The notes beneath the pieces were generated by a model. The model saw only the letters and a program-made list of their open reading frames with translations, was not told where the DNA came from and ran no database searches. The translations under genes were made by a program, and so were the position numbers. This document shows positions 23,115 through 32,364 of a stretch of 34,055 nt of DNA, in pieces (position 1 is the stretch's first letter; each line of letters opens with the position of its first letter). Source of the DNA: Bdellovibrionales bacterium (GTDB lineage Bacteria; Bdellovibrionota; Bacteriovoracia; Bacteriovoracales; Bacteriovoracaceae); assembly GCA_030638415.1 (NCBI GenBank), contig DAOWEO010000024.1, forward strand, positions 1 to 34,055. Direction: 5' to 3'.

Positions 23115-24926
23115 CTAAAGTATTCGACCACCGTTAAATTCATTAATAAAAATCCATCCTACGACCTCACCAGTCTTAAGGAATTTTGATGCATAAATTT
23201 CACGTGCATATACAGATGATCCTTCGATGTGACTTCCTTGTACAGAAGCTTGCATTTTCTTAGCACGCTCAATCCAAGTTTCCATATTACTTGCACGTAG
23301 ATCAATCCATCCCTGCTTAGCCCAACTATCAATATCAGTATCATTTTGAATTTCAATAGAGGCATGAACTTTGGATTCTGGAATATGTATTTGCGGTCCA
23401 CGTAAAAGAGTTTTTCCATCACTAAGCAATACAGGTAACCCTAAAGAGGTTACAAGATTTTGTAGCTCACTGTTTTCTAAAACATAATTTTCTAATTTTG
23501 CAGCAAGATCAACAGCACTACTTCCTGCCAACTCTTCTACCTTGGCACAAAATTGTTGAATGATATATGTCTCATAAAGAAATTTTGATAACTGTGGTGG
23601 CCCTAGCTCACCAATAGCAATACTTGGAATCCCTTTCACATCTTCTAGCTCACGTAGCTCATCAAGGGCACTTTGCCTAATATAACCCGCACGATAACTA
23701 GGATCAAGTACAGAGCTATTAATAGCTGCAATAACATCCTTACCTGTATTCGCTCCATTTATTTCACGAATTACTAATGTAGCAATCTCTTCAGGAGTAA
23801 CAAATTCCATCTGATTCAGATAACTAATTGCCTCAAATTCAGAACGAGTGAAAAATCCATTTTCTCCTGTATCAATTCCAACGAGCTCTAACTCACCCTT
23901 ATCGCTATATGAATCACTGCTGTCCTTTAGTAACAAGTTCGATTGCAGAGTTTCTCTTTTTGTTTCCCAACGTTTAATTGGATTTCTAAATTTCTTAATT
24001 GCTCGAAAATCAATTTTACGGTAACCAATCATTGCACCTGGCTTGATCTCCTTAACAATAGCCCCCGGAGAACGAGCTAGTAAAAAGAGTAATCCAGTAT
24101 GAGCAAATCCTACCGAAGTCTTCGCCATCAAAGTAAAACTCGGACGATCTTCTCCGTGCGTATAAGGAATATTAAGTCCCATTCCACCAGTTCCAGTCGT
24201 TCCAACCTTTAAGTACATTTTTGTTCCTGCAGCAAGTAGTGCCTTTTGTAATAGTACAACGTGGCGAACTAACTGCGGAACTGCCTGTGAAACGAGTAGA
24301 AGATCCAACATATTCATCTTATTTAATGAAGCATCAGTTTCAAGTGGTGTAGTTGAAACATTGATAATATTTTTTGCAAAATCAAAAACATTTTTTTGAG
24401 CAGTCGCATCACCTTGCTCTGCACGCTCTACTTCAGCAACAGAACATCCAGTAATAAGATTATATAGCTCATTTTTATACTCTTTAACTACTGCAGAACT
24501 ACTTTTTACATCTTGATAGCTAATTCCAGTTGCAGTATTAACACAATCAATTACGGCGTCAGGACGATATTTTTCAATAATATATCCCATAAAATTTTGG
24601 TCTTCTTCTTTGTCTATTTGTGACTTATCAAAGACATCATCAAATAGATCTTTTACGATTTTATCATTGGTTGAAATATCACGTCGATCAGTCAGTGCAT
24701 AAGTTTTACGGACAAAAATATTTCCAAACTCGTAAGTTATATTTTCAATATTAGGAAATTCAACCTTTAACTTTTCCACGGCTTCAAGACACTCATGCTC
24801 AAAGAGTGCACAGATAATAATATTTTTAGGCTTATATTCTCGACATATTTTTCGAGCTATCTGTTTACCTACTAGACCAGCACCACCAAATAATACAACA
24901 GACTCAATCGTTCTTTTCGCACTCAT
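23115..24926 (-). CDS. Large Rossmann-fold NAD(P)-dependent oxidoreductase (SDR-like)
   Basis: A 603-residue cytosolic protein. The N-terminal ~30 residues carry a dinucleotide-binding motif, VVLFGGAGLVGKQIARKI, as in extended short-chain dehydrogenases. Residues ~95-300 continue the fold (PDAVIDCVNTATGISYQDV; MYLKVGTTGTGGMGLNIPYT). The second half is not recognised. It is about twice the length of ordinary SDRs. I place the start at the ATG at 24926, 5 nt after GGAGG. A TTG at 24938 overlaps that ribosome site and is not used. It is followed without any gap by the acyl-CoA synthetase-like gene. A reductase acting on an acyl-CoA or a product activated by the synthetase is a reasonable guess, not a demonstrated role. 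Confidence 0.75.
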   Translation of the reverse strand: MSAKRTIESVVLFGGAGLVGKQIARKICREYKPKNIIICALFEHECLEAVEKLKVEFPNIENITYEFGNIFVRKTYALTDRRDISTNDKIVKDLFDDVFDKSQIDKEEDQNFMGYIIEKYRPDAVIDCVNTATGISYQDVKSSSAVVKEYKNELYNLITGCSVAEVERAEQGDATAQKNVFDFAKNIINVSTTPLETDASLNKMNMLDLLLVSQAVPQLVRHVVLLQKALLAAGTKMYLKVGTTGTGGMGLNIPYTHGEDRPSFTLMAKTSVGFAHTGLLFLLARSPGAIVKEIKPGAMIGYRKIDFRAIKKFRNPIKRWETKRETLQSNLLLKDSSDSYSDKGELELVGIDTGENGFFTRSEFEAISYLNQMEFVTPEEIATLVIREINGANTGKDVIAAINSSVLDPSYRAGYIRQSALDELRELEDVKGIPSIAIGELGPPQLSKFLYETYIIQQFCAKVEELAGSSAVDLAAKLENYVLENSELQNLVTSLGLPVLLSDGKTLLRGPQIHIPESKVHASIEIQNDTDIDSWAKQGWIDLRASNMETWIERAKKMQASVQGSHIEGSSVYAREIYASKFLKTGEVVGWIFINEFNGGRIL

Positions 24927-24955
24927 TCGAACCTCCAAAAGTTATATGACGGGGA

Positions 24956-24984
24956 ACCCTATCTCTATATCAAAGATTCGTCAA
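24956..24984 (-). promoter_or_regulatory. Weak promoter candidate for the oxidoreductase-synthetase pair
   Basis: On the minus strand TTGACG (24984-24979), 17 nt and TAGGGT (24961-24956) give a good -35 (5/6) but a poor -10 (3/6). It lies in the 84-nt gap after the protease gene, which contains no clear terminator, so readthrough from upstream is also possible. Confidence 0.25.
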
Positions 24985-25010
24985 TGACACGAAGCCAAAA
25001 AGCATTCTAA

Positions 25011-28000
25011 CTATTTGAAATCAAGAGGAATTATTCGTAATTCGTCACTACAAATAAAGACTAAATCAGTTTTGTGGCTACTTTCTATATGGTTGAGCTC
25101 TTTACACCCTTTTGTGGCTAAAAGCCTAAAGAGTGCCGGTCTATACAGCTCTAGTTTGTTATCTACACTACGGCTTGTAATTACCTCACTAGACAGTGAA
25201 ACGCCCAGCCCCCCAGGAAAGTATATTGCAGGCCGTGGCTGGCCACTTTGAACAAAAGCAGGATAGAAAAAACTATCAAAAGTCATGCCTGGCATAAAGC
25301 TAAAACGCTTTAATGTTGTCTGGCTCAGTAGTGTCTCATCTTGAAAATAAAGCAGCTCATACTTACCTAATGCAAAAGAGTACACACTATCTTCTAGATC
25401 AAAAACCCCTGCAATTGTATGTATAGGATCAATAGCTGTAGAGTTTTTTAGTGACAACAGTTTACTACCTAGCTTTTCACTCCAAACACCAAGATAGAGT
25501 CCTCCGCTTTTGTTAATATCCATGAAGCTAGTCTCTGCTGTTTGCCCCAAGACAGAAAAGTTTTCTGCTCCACCTAGCATAAAGTAATTATCAAATGCTA
25601 AAGACGTCCCTGCTATCTCATTCAGTTCAGTAATATCAAAAAATGTTTGTGAGAAAAACTCATATTTAAATCCAGTTCCTAAAGCATATAAAACAGAAGT
25701 TGTTCCTATTGGACTTGTATTTTGTTTTATAAAATTAATTAATTTAAACTTTGACTTAGCTTGTTGCGCTACACTCTCCAATTTATCAGAACCAAAGTAA
25801 TAAAAGAAAGTTCCTTTCAAGGCAGTATCAGTTTCCCATGGATTGATAGGCTGATTCAGCTTACTCAAATCATCTCCCTTACCAATCCATGCAGGAACGA
25901 GTACACCAGCATTCCTAATCCAGCGAAAATCCTTCCCAATAACAGCATGAGCATTATCATATGTTATGACATTTGAGTTCTGTCCCAAAAGCTGTACTGT
26001 TCGTGGTGAAAAATCACTATTAAAAAAATAAAATTTAAGTTGATTTGATGATCCTTTGGAACTTCTCGTACCTCTAGTGCGAACACTTTTTAAAATTCGC
26101 TCTACCACAACGTATTCTAGGGTACCATTACCATCAATATCTAGCTGCCACTGACCAGCAATATTTTCACTACGTCCTTTAAATTCAAAAGAGTTTAATA
26201 TTTCTGCTTGTTGCCCATCTATTTTTCCTTTTAATAAAGTTAGTTGTGAAAAACGTCCTATTTTTTTTATAATTAAGTACGACAATTCTTCTCTAGATCC
26301 TATTCGGACAAAGCTTTTAATACTTAGTTCATCAGAAAATTTAAACTTGTCTTTGAATGAGAGTGTAATCTCTTGTGGATGGTGACGTTTATCTGTAATT
26401 GGTAAAACGACTTCTACTCCAGCATAGGTAGTCCAAGTTCGACCTTCCCCATCTGTCACAAGTAGCTCTACAGTAAACTCACTTCCAATACTGTTATTAC
26501 TGAACATAACCATTGTATCTATTTCAATCTTTTCTAAATGATCTACTTTATCAAAAGTAAATACACTTTTTGCAAATGTAAAATCACCTTTACTATTTTT
26601 AACTTTAAGTTTAATAGAAATATTTTTACCAGCTACCCAAAAATTCTGTAATGTAATTTTCAGTGGTAGCTCACGATCTTTTCCATTCCATACCAGATAG
26701 TTCACCCCTTTTTTAGCAGGTAGGATTAGTGGACGTGGCGTGACTTCAAAGCTATTTTTTAAGTTCGCATTTCCAGAGAGGGTAAATTTGGAGACTCCAC
26801 TATCTAGAACATACTCTGTATCTTTATTAGTCCCTAACATCAACCTAGCATATGCTTCTGTTGTTGAAAATCCAGCATTCAATAGTCTTGCGATGGCACC
26901 AACAATAAAAGGGGCAGACATTGAAGTACCATTTTTAAATTCATAACCTTTACGCTCTGTGAAATAGGTAGGAGTTAACTTCATTGGCCATGAGCTTATA
27001 ATTTTTTGCCCTGGGGCTGAGATATCTACACTACTGCCAAAGTTTGAAAAGTGAGACATAGTACCATCTGCACTAAATGCTCCCACGCATATCACCCCAT
27101 CATAGATACAAGGATAGATTGGATGTGCCGTTGAATCATTCCCTGCAGCAGCAACTATGACAATTTTTTTACTGATAGCAAGCTTGACGAGATCTCTCAT
27201 GAGCACAGAGTCTACACTACGTGACCACCCGAGGCTCATATTAATGATATCGACATCACTTCTAATTGCATATAATAGTCCGCGTGCAAAAATATCTGCA
27301 TATGTAGCAATAGGAGCTAAGTCCTGCTCCTGATTAGATGGCAAATCATCGCTCGTCGCGGCTTTTACATCACCCATCACTTTAACTGGTAAAATTTTAA
27401 CCTGACGGGCTACCCCTTCAATTCCTACGCCATTTTTCTCTGCCGCAATAATTCCTGCGATATGGGTACCATGTCCAATTGAATCGCTAGCATCATTACT
27501 TCCCTTTACAGGGCTCAGTGGATTTCCATTACCAAGAACATTCCACCCTGCACAATCCAGTGGGTATCCATTTCCGTCAGCATCATGTGTCGCCCATTTC
27601 TTATCACATATTGTGACACTCGATTCAACCAAACATTGTTCATATTTTAAAAGGGCATCACACTCTTTTTTACTACGATGGATTACTTTTTTTAGATCAG
27701 GATGTGTATAGTCAATTCCAGTATCTAATATAGCAACGACAATGTCAGAGTCTTTTTCTACTGGAACTCCATTTAGTCCTAGGTCACTTCCTATTTTTCC
27801 CCGTAGTTCAATGACATGGATATCTGAAATATCAATTTCTTGATTATCTCCTCTATTTTCTAATCCCCATTGCTCTTTAAATAATGGGTCATATTCAGAT
27901 GTGGCTTCAACTACAAAGTTTTGTTTTATTTCAACTTGTATTAAACGTGCTTTTGCCCAAAGCTTGAATTGATCGTAATTAGACACCTTCACCAAAACAG

Positions 28001-28208
28001 ACGCACCACTTAATATGTCCTGAGACTTTAGATATTTTCTTTCAGAGATGGAGAAAACAGGAGTTACATTCATTACCTCTGCACAAGTTTTTACCAGCAA
28101 TATCTCTTTTTTACCCCTCTCACTAAGTGGAGTTAGAATAAACTCACTAGCATTAATAGACAAAGAGATAAGATAGATAAAAAGGGATGTAAAAATAAAA
28201 GCTTTCAT
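25011..28208 (-). CDS. Secreted subtilisin-family (S8) serine protease
   Basis: A 1,065-residue exported protease. Signal peptide 1-20 (LSINA). The probable propeptide spans ~21-125 and the S8 domain ~130-460, with an intact triad: D162 (VAILDTGIDYTHPDL), H246 (GHGTHIAGIIAA), S429 (NGTSMSAPFIVGA), and oxyanion N357 (AAAGND). Between Asp and His is an insert with four Cys (183, 192, 201, 219) and a Ca2+-loop-like DADGNGYPLD (209-218), probably stabilising the enzyme outside the cell. The ~600-residue C-terminal part is beta-rich and has another Ca-loop-like DIDGNGTLEY, suggesting FG-GAP/propeller-like repeats for substrate or surface binding (inference). The ATG directly follows the stop of the upstream 1,107-1,118-residue secreted protein, and GGAGGG lies upstream inside that gene. 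It may degrade prey or environmental proteins. Confidence 0.93.
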   Translation of the reverse strand: MKAFIFTSLFIYLISLSINASEFILTPLSERGKKEILLVKTCAEVMNVTPVFSISERKYLKSQDILSGASVLVKVSNYDQFKLWAKARLIQVEIKQNFVVEATSEYDPLFKEQWGLENRGDNQEIDISDIHVIELRGKIGSDLGLNGVPVEKDSDIVVAILDTGIDYTHPDLKKVIHRSKKECDALLKYEQCLVESSVTICDKKWATHDADGNGYPLDCAGWNVLGNGNPLSPVKGSNDASDSIGHGTHIAGIIAAEKNGVGIEGVARQVKILPVKVMGDVKAATSDDLPSNQEQDLAPIATYADIFARGLLYAIRSDVDIINMSLGWSRSVDSVLMRDLVKLAISKKIVIVAAAGNDSTAHPIYPCIYDGVICVGAFSADGTMSHFSNFGSSVDISAPGQKIISSWPMKLTPTYFTERKGYEFKNGTSMSAPFIVGAIARLLNAGFSTTEAYARLMLGTNKDTEYVLDSGVSKFTLSGNANLKNSFEVTPRPLILPAKKGVNYLVWNGKDRELPLKITLQNFWVAGKNISIKLKVKNSKGDFTFAKSVFTFDKVDHLEKIEIDTMVMFSNNSIGSEFTVELLVTDGEGRTWTTYAGVEVVLPITDKRHHPQEITLSFKDKFKFSDELSIKSFVRIGSREELSYLIIKKIGRFSQLTLLKGKIDGQQAEILNSFEFKGRSENIAGQWQLDIDGNGTLEYVVVERILKSVRTRGTRSSKGSSNQLKFYFFNSDFSPRTVQLLGQNSNVITYDNAHAVIGKDFRWIRNAGVLVPAWIGKGDDLSKLNQPINPWETDTALKGTFFYYFGSDKLESVAQQAKSKFKLINFIKQNTSPIGTTSVLYALGTGFKYEFFSQTFFDITELNEIAGTSLAFDNYFMLGGAENFSVLGQTAETSFMDINKSGGLYLGVWSEKLGSKLLSLKNSTAIDPIHTIAGVFDLEDSVYSFALGKYELLYFQDETLLSQTTLKRFSFMPGMTFDSFFYPAFVQSGQPRPAIYFPGGLGVSLSSEVITSRSVDNKLELYRPALFRLLATKGCKELNHIESSHKTDLVFICSDELRIIPLDFK

Positions 28209-31200
28209 TTAAAATCCCTCCGAAAAGTATCTTGCATAAATCTCATAAGAGGATACCCCTATCTGTGAGCTCAGTGTTTTAAAGATACCAGCTCCTTTTT
28301 CATTATTATAAGTTCCGACAGTATCCGACAGATATCCCAAGTTTCCTACCGCATCCCCACTACGAAATCCATTTACTTTCACCACAACAAAATAATCTTC
28401 TTTTTCCAAGTTTTTAATTAAATCAGCAGGAGAAATTACCTTTAATAAATGTTCAACAATACGGTTAATTAGTCGGATCTGTTTTTTCCTATCACTAAGA
28501 TTTTTATATTTTCGTGTTAAGTGCAAAATTGAATTTGCCCAAGGCGGCAGACAACTATTTTTTAAAGTATGATTTTTTGGTAAAAAAGCCAGATCATCAA
28601 CCAAGAAAAAGTCATCTTCATCTTCTTCCCATATTTTGGCATCATCACACATTTTAATAAATTTATCTTTTCCGTATAATGATACGATTTTTTCAAATAG
28701 TGGTCGTTTCCCTCTTTTAAATGTTTTTAATAAACCTTCTACGAATTGTGGGTATAAAATTAAAGTGGAGCGCACCTCATATAGCAGTACTTTTCTTGTA
28801 GTATTAAAAATAGTCTTATCAATACGTGCTTCTTCTGGAAGTAAAAACCTCTCTTCTGCTTTTTTTATGGTTTTTAGCATTTTTTTGTAAGTTATACTCC
28901 ACCCATTCCAAACCTCCTCAAATACTGTAACAGGTTCGACCTTGTACTTAGAGGTTAGTTCTCCCTCTGTTGTTAAACTGGTCCAATGTGCAGATCCACC
29001 AATCGTATTACCTGGATTTTCACCTTCTCGTTGTGCTAAAGACATTCCTTGCGTAAGGTAGCGAAACACGTCGCTAAATAAACCAAAAAGACGCATACCA
29101 CTTCTTTTAATTCGCTGAACCAAAAACAGCTTTCTTGTAAAATCACTATTAATATACTGCTCACTTTCAGGTGGAGTAATGTCAAGCAAGTGCTCTTGTC
29201 TTAAAAAATCCCATTTCCTTAGTAGTACTTTCCAGCGTGATATTTTATTTTTAACTTTATGAGTAAGTAAGTATGGCCTTAAATCCTCTTCAATAACTTC
29301 ACTGTTATTATTTTTTAAAATAGCCTTTAGTCCTTGTAGTCCTGCAATCTTAGTTTCATTATCGTCACTACTCCAATCTAGATTAAAAAATTTAGTCTTG
29401 CCCACGGACCAGCTTTGTGACTTTGAGATAGATAGTAGTGAAATAAGATATTGCATATTAATACTCTCTTGCAGCGCTTTAGTATTAATACGTTGAATAT
29501 AAATTTGAATCCCATCTTCTGTTTTGGCAATCATTGTTCGTTTGGTCATCGCATAAGATCCACCTACAGCGAAAGTGACACTACCGGATTTAATACTCCC
29601 CAATAAAACAGATATCGGAACTGATGCATCAATAGACATATTTGCAGACACTCCATCAGCAATTACAATCATCTCACCTGTAACCATTTTACTAACTAAT
29701 TTTTTAACATCATCATCAAGGCTAGCTTCAACTTCACTACTGCATAACTCTTCTCGGTTTATTGGCGCCATTAATATCATGGATAGAGAAATACCTCTCT
29801 CTACCAACCCTTTTCGTAGCTCTAAAGCCTCTTTTTTTTGTTTAGGATCCTTTCGATCATAATTTATTTTATGATATGTCTGCTCATCAATAATAGACTC
29901 TGAGACCCAAGCATGATTAGGCACGGCACATTCATAATTACTGGAAATAATTTTACCAAGCCCTTTCATATACTGTGAAACTAACAGATCTTTCCACGGT
30001 GTCTTTAAGCCATCCTTAATTGTTTCAACAGGTCTTAAATGCATATAGTTACGACTTAAAGAAACTCCACCAAATAGTGAAGTTATCGCCTCTCCAGTAC
30101 CATCTATACCGCCAAAAAAACCTAAATTCAGGCGAACACCTAAACTATCAACAAGTTGAATTGGAGCATCACTACCATAATATGTACCTGAAACCACACT
30201 ACGACCTGCTGTAATATTAATTCCACCTAATGGGTCGGCCCATACTTTTCGTGGTAAAGAAAAAGGTGTTTCGGCACCTGCAGTTTGTAAATGTTCCAGA
30301 TATGCATTAAAGATATCTTCTCTGTGCCCCATAATGGCATCGCCAACTGTAGCAAACTGAAGATAATCATTAATCTTTTTAAATACTTCTTGCATCCCCA
30401 TGCCGATACCTTCAATAGCAAAGTAACGTAACATTTCAGAAAATCGCAATGGGTTTGATGGGTCTTCCGTGGAAAACTCTAAAGCATAACCAGCATAATT
30501 TTTCTTATCTAATTTTCCATTCGTAACACTACCAACTGAGATATGTGAATCAACTTTTAACTCTGAACTCGTCAATTTAAAGTAGTGCAGTAGAGAGTTT
30601 CTACGTGAAAGTAGCTTTTGTAATAACAGCTGTGAAACATCATATGGCAGTTGAGAATTTGCTACAATCTCTTCCCAATCGCTGCGGCTTAAATTTGCCA
30701 CTCGGTTTGACATCCACTTTGCATCGTCAAAAGTAGTACCATGAAAAGACTCTGCCAAAAAATAATTAAAGCTAATTGCATCATTAAATTTCTTACCTAT
30801 CGTCCAGCTAAATAGATTTATATTTTCATAAAAATCACCCAGTACATATGGAATAATAAGACTTCGAAATATTCGTCTATTTTGAATGGCCATATCTGAG
30901 ATAATTCCCCAATGCAGTGGATGAACTTTAACTCGTCCTTTTTCCAAGACAACATCTCTTAGAATCACCCAATTCTCATCTTTAGGATTTTCAACAATCC
31001 AACGCTTACGAGAAGTTAAACTTCTATCACTCATTGCATCTAAAAAATGTTCTTTCTTTTTCAGTGAATCAAAAGAGATCTTTATTTTTTGAATATATTC
31101 TGGTACTTCAATCTGATAACCAAGCTTACGTAGTAGCGCAACTCTAAGTAGTGAACCATGATTACTTAAACTTACTGTTAAAGTTTTTGGCTCAATAATG

Positions 31201-31565
31201 CCGTCACTACCCACAATATCCAAACTACTTCGAAACAGTCCCTTCGTACTCGATAAGTATGAGTGAAACTTGGACTCTTGGAATTTGATTTTTGTAATTC
31301 GGGTACTATTTTTTTTATCTTTCCAAAGCAAAGACTCTTGAGGCTGTAAAAGAGATAAATCTTGTCCCAATCTCTGCTGATCAATCAACTGATGTGAGTT
31401 AATTGCCTGACCTTCGAAAGTGAGGTCTTCTGCGGGCCGTCCCCCATTATCTTGCTCAATAAATAGGACTCCTGCAAAACTACTACAGCTTAGTAAAACA
31501 AGTATAATTAAAATTGAAATTCTGTTTCTCAAGAACCTATCTCCAGACGATAATGCAGTGCGCAT
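28209..31565 (-). CDS. Large secreted protein of unknown function coupled to the protease
   Basis: The longest gene here (1,118 residues from the ATG), not recognised. The signal peptide is RNRISILIILVLLSCSSFA. The Cys in LLSC makes a lipoprotein possible, though the lipobox is imperfect and signal peptidase I cleavage after SFA is equally plausible. The ATG at 31565 has no ribosome site. A TTG at 31532 has GGAG 8 nt upstream and starts directly at the signal peptide (1,107 residues), so it is the more likely start. The mature protein has a region rich in Gly and short strands (~440-520; GINITAGRSVVSGTYYG) and long charged helical regions, but no catalytic motif that I can name. The protease gene begins at the very next base after its stop, so the two are made together. 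It may be a cofactor, chaperone or surface anchor for the protease (inference). Confidence 0.75.
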   Translation of the reverse strand: MRTALSSGDRFLRNRISILIILVLLSCSSFAGVLFIEQDNGGRPAEDLTFEGQAINSHQLIDQQRLGQDLSLLQPQESLLWKDKKNSTRITKIKFQESKFHSYLSSTKGLFRSSLDIVGSDGIIEPKTLTVSLSNHGSLLRVALLRKLGYQIEVPEYIQKIKISFDSLKKKEHFLDAMSDRSLTSRKRWIVENPKDENWVILRDVVLEKGRVKVHPLHWGIISDMAIQNRRIFRSLIIPYVLGDFYENINLFSWTIGKKFNDAISFNYFLAESFHGTTFDDAKWMSNRVANLSRSDWEEIVANSQLPYDVSQLLLQKLLSRRNSLLHYFKLTSSELKVDSHISVGSVTNGKLDKKNYAGYALEFSTEDPSNPLRFSEMLRYFAIEGIGMGMQEVFKKINDYLQFATVGDAIMGHREDIFNAYLEHLQTAGAETPFSLPRKVWADPLGGINITAGRSVVSGTYYGSDAPIQLVDSLGVRLNLGFFGGIDGTGEAITSLFGGVSLSRNYMHLRPVETIKDGLKTPWKDLLVSQYMKGLGKIISSNYECAVPNHAWVSESIIDEQTYHKINYDRKDPKQKKEALELRKGLVERGISLSMILMAPINREELCSSEVEASLDDDVKKLVSKMVTGEMIVIADGVSANMSIDASVPISVLLGSIKSGSVTFAVGGSYAMTKRTMIAKTEDGIQIYIQRINTKALQESINMQYLISLLSISKSQSWSVGKTKFFNLDWSSDDNETKIAGLQGLKAILKNNNSEVIEEDLRPYLLTHKVKNKISRWKVLLRKWDFLRQEHLLDITPPESEQYINSDFTRKLFLVQRIKRSGMRLFGLFSDVFRYLTQGMSLAQREGENPGNTIGGSAHWTSLTTEGELTSKYKVEPVTVFEEVWNGWSITYKKMLKTIKKAEERFLLPEEARIDKTIFNTTRKVLLYEVRSTLILYPQFVEGLLKTFKRGKRPLFEKIVSLYGKDKFIKMCDDAKIWEEDEDDFFLVDDLAFLPKNHTLKNSCLPPWANSILHLTRKYKNLSDRKKQIRLINRIVEHLLKVISPADLIKNLEKEDYFVVVKVNGFRSGDAVGNLGYLSDTVGTYNNEKGAGIFKTLSSQIGVSSYEIYARYFSEGF

Positions 31566-31581
31566 GAATAAATTTAACAGA

Positions 31582-31610
31582 TATCTATTCGAAATGGGAT
31601 AAGTTGTAAA
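31582..31610 (-). promoter_or_regulatory. Promoter candidate for the secreted protein-protease pair
   Basis: On the minus strand TTTACA (31610-31605), a 17-nt spacer and TAGATA (31587-31582) give a good -35 (5/6) and a weak -10 (3/6). Transcription from about 31575 would give a ~43-nt leader to the TTG start at 31532 but only ~10 nt, with no ribosome site, to the ATG at 31565. A weak -10 box fits a promoter that needs an activator such as the adjacent winged-helix regulator. Confidence 0.3.
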
Positions 31611-31654
31611 AATTACACTATTTTATGCATAATTAAGATAATAAATTTAATGTC

Positions 31655-32281
31655 TTAGAGCTGAAGTTGCCACTCGCCACGACGCATTAATTTTATCTTA
31701 ATGTTATACGGGGCTAGCTTGCGGCGTAGATTGTAAAAATGTACATCGAGAGTTTTACTATTTACTAGAATATCTTTCCAAATAGCACTCACGACTTCAT
31801 CTTTTATAATTCGATGATCATCTTTTTGTAGAAATAGCTTTAATAGCTGAATCTCTTTCTTGGTCAATCCCTCAACTTTCGTTCCAAAGAGATAGCAAAC
31901 GCCCTCGTACGGATCAAAAGAATTTAACGACTTCCAAATGTGTTTTTCAAGCTTTTTCAGATGAAATTTTATAATTTCTACAGGTGTAGTTGTAGGTAAA
32001 ATAGAGTGAGTTCCTGAGTTAAAAAGGAAATCAGCAGCATCACTATCCAATTTTTCTGACAGAATAAGCCAATGGCTTAGGTCATTATGAATATGTTTTA
32101 ATAGAGTTATATCATCCTGATTATCACACCACCAACATACCATAGTACGTGATAACTCCAGCCTAGACTGCATCAGCATAAATTCTTTGAGGTCATCAAA
32201 ATACAACGTTTCGGCATCAGAACACGTCTCATTTATGACCGAATGGTCAGGCGAAGCAATGATAATTCTTTGTAATTTCAC
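31655..32281 (-). CDS. OmpR-like winged-helix regulator with degenerate receiver domain
   Basis: A 208-residue DNA-binding protein. Residues ~130-208 form an OmpR/PhoB-type winged helix (GLTKKEIQLLKLFLQKDDHR, then SKTLDVHFYNLRRKL and a final wing GEWQLQL). The N-terminal ~115 residues have receiver-like secondary structure but lack the features needed for phosphorylation: the first strand ends IIIASPD with no acidic pair, and the KP motif is replaced by LPTTTP. It is therefore a pseudo-receiver, controlled by something other than a histidine kinase, and no kinase is encoded beside it. The start is GTG at 32281, with GGAG 9 nt upstream. It lies directly upstream of the secreted protein-protease pair on the same strand, so it is the likely local regulator (inference). 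Confidence 0.82.
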   Translation of the reverse strand: MKLQRIIIASPDHSVINETCSDAETLYFDDLKEFMLMQSRLELSRTMVCWWCDNQDDITLLKHIHNDLSHWLILSEKLDSDAADFLFNSGTHSILPTTTPVEIIKFHLKKLEKHIWKSLNSFDPYEGVCYLFGTKVEGLTKKEIQLLKLFLQKDDHRIIKDEVVSAIWKDILVNSKTLDVHFYNLRRKLAPYNIKIKLMRRGEWQLQL

Positions 32282-32364
32282 TTAAAGTTACTCCATTAAT
32301 TAGGTGACTACAATACTATGATAACAGGTGAATTCAAAGTTAAGTTTTCTTTACTTTGAAGTAT

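Noticed and set aside
24927..24938. Upstream TTG start for the Rossmann-fold oxidoreductase
   Set aside because: The TTG overlaps the GGAGG ribosome site that is ideally spaced for the ATG at 24926.
29575..29862. 95-residue open frame opposite the large secreted protein gene
   Set aside because: Shadow frame without a ribosome site or recognisable protein features.
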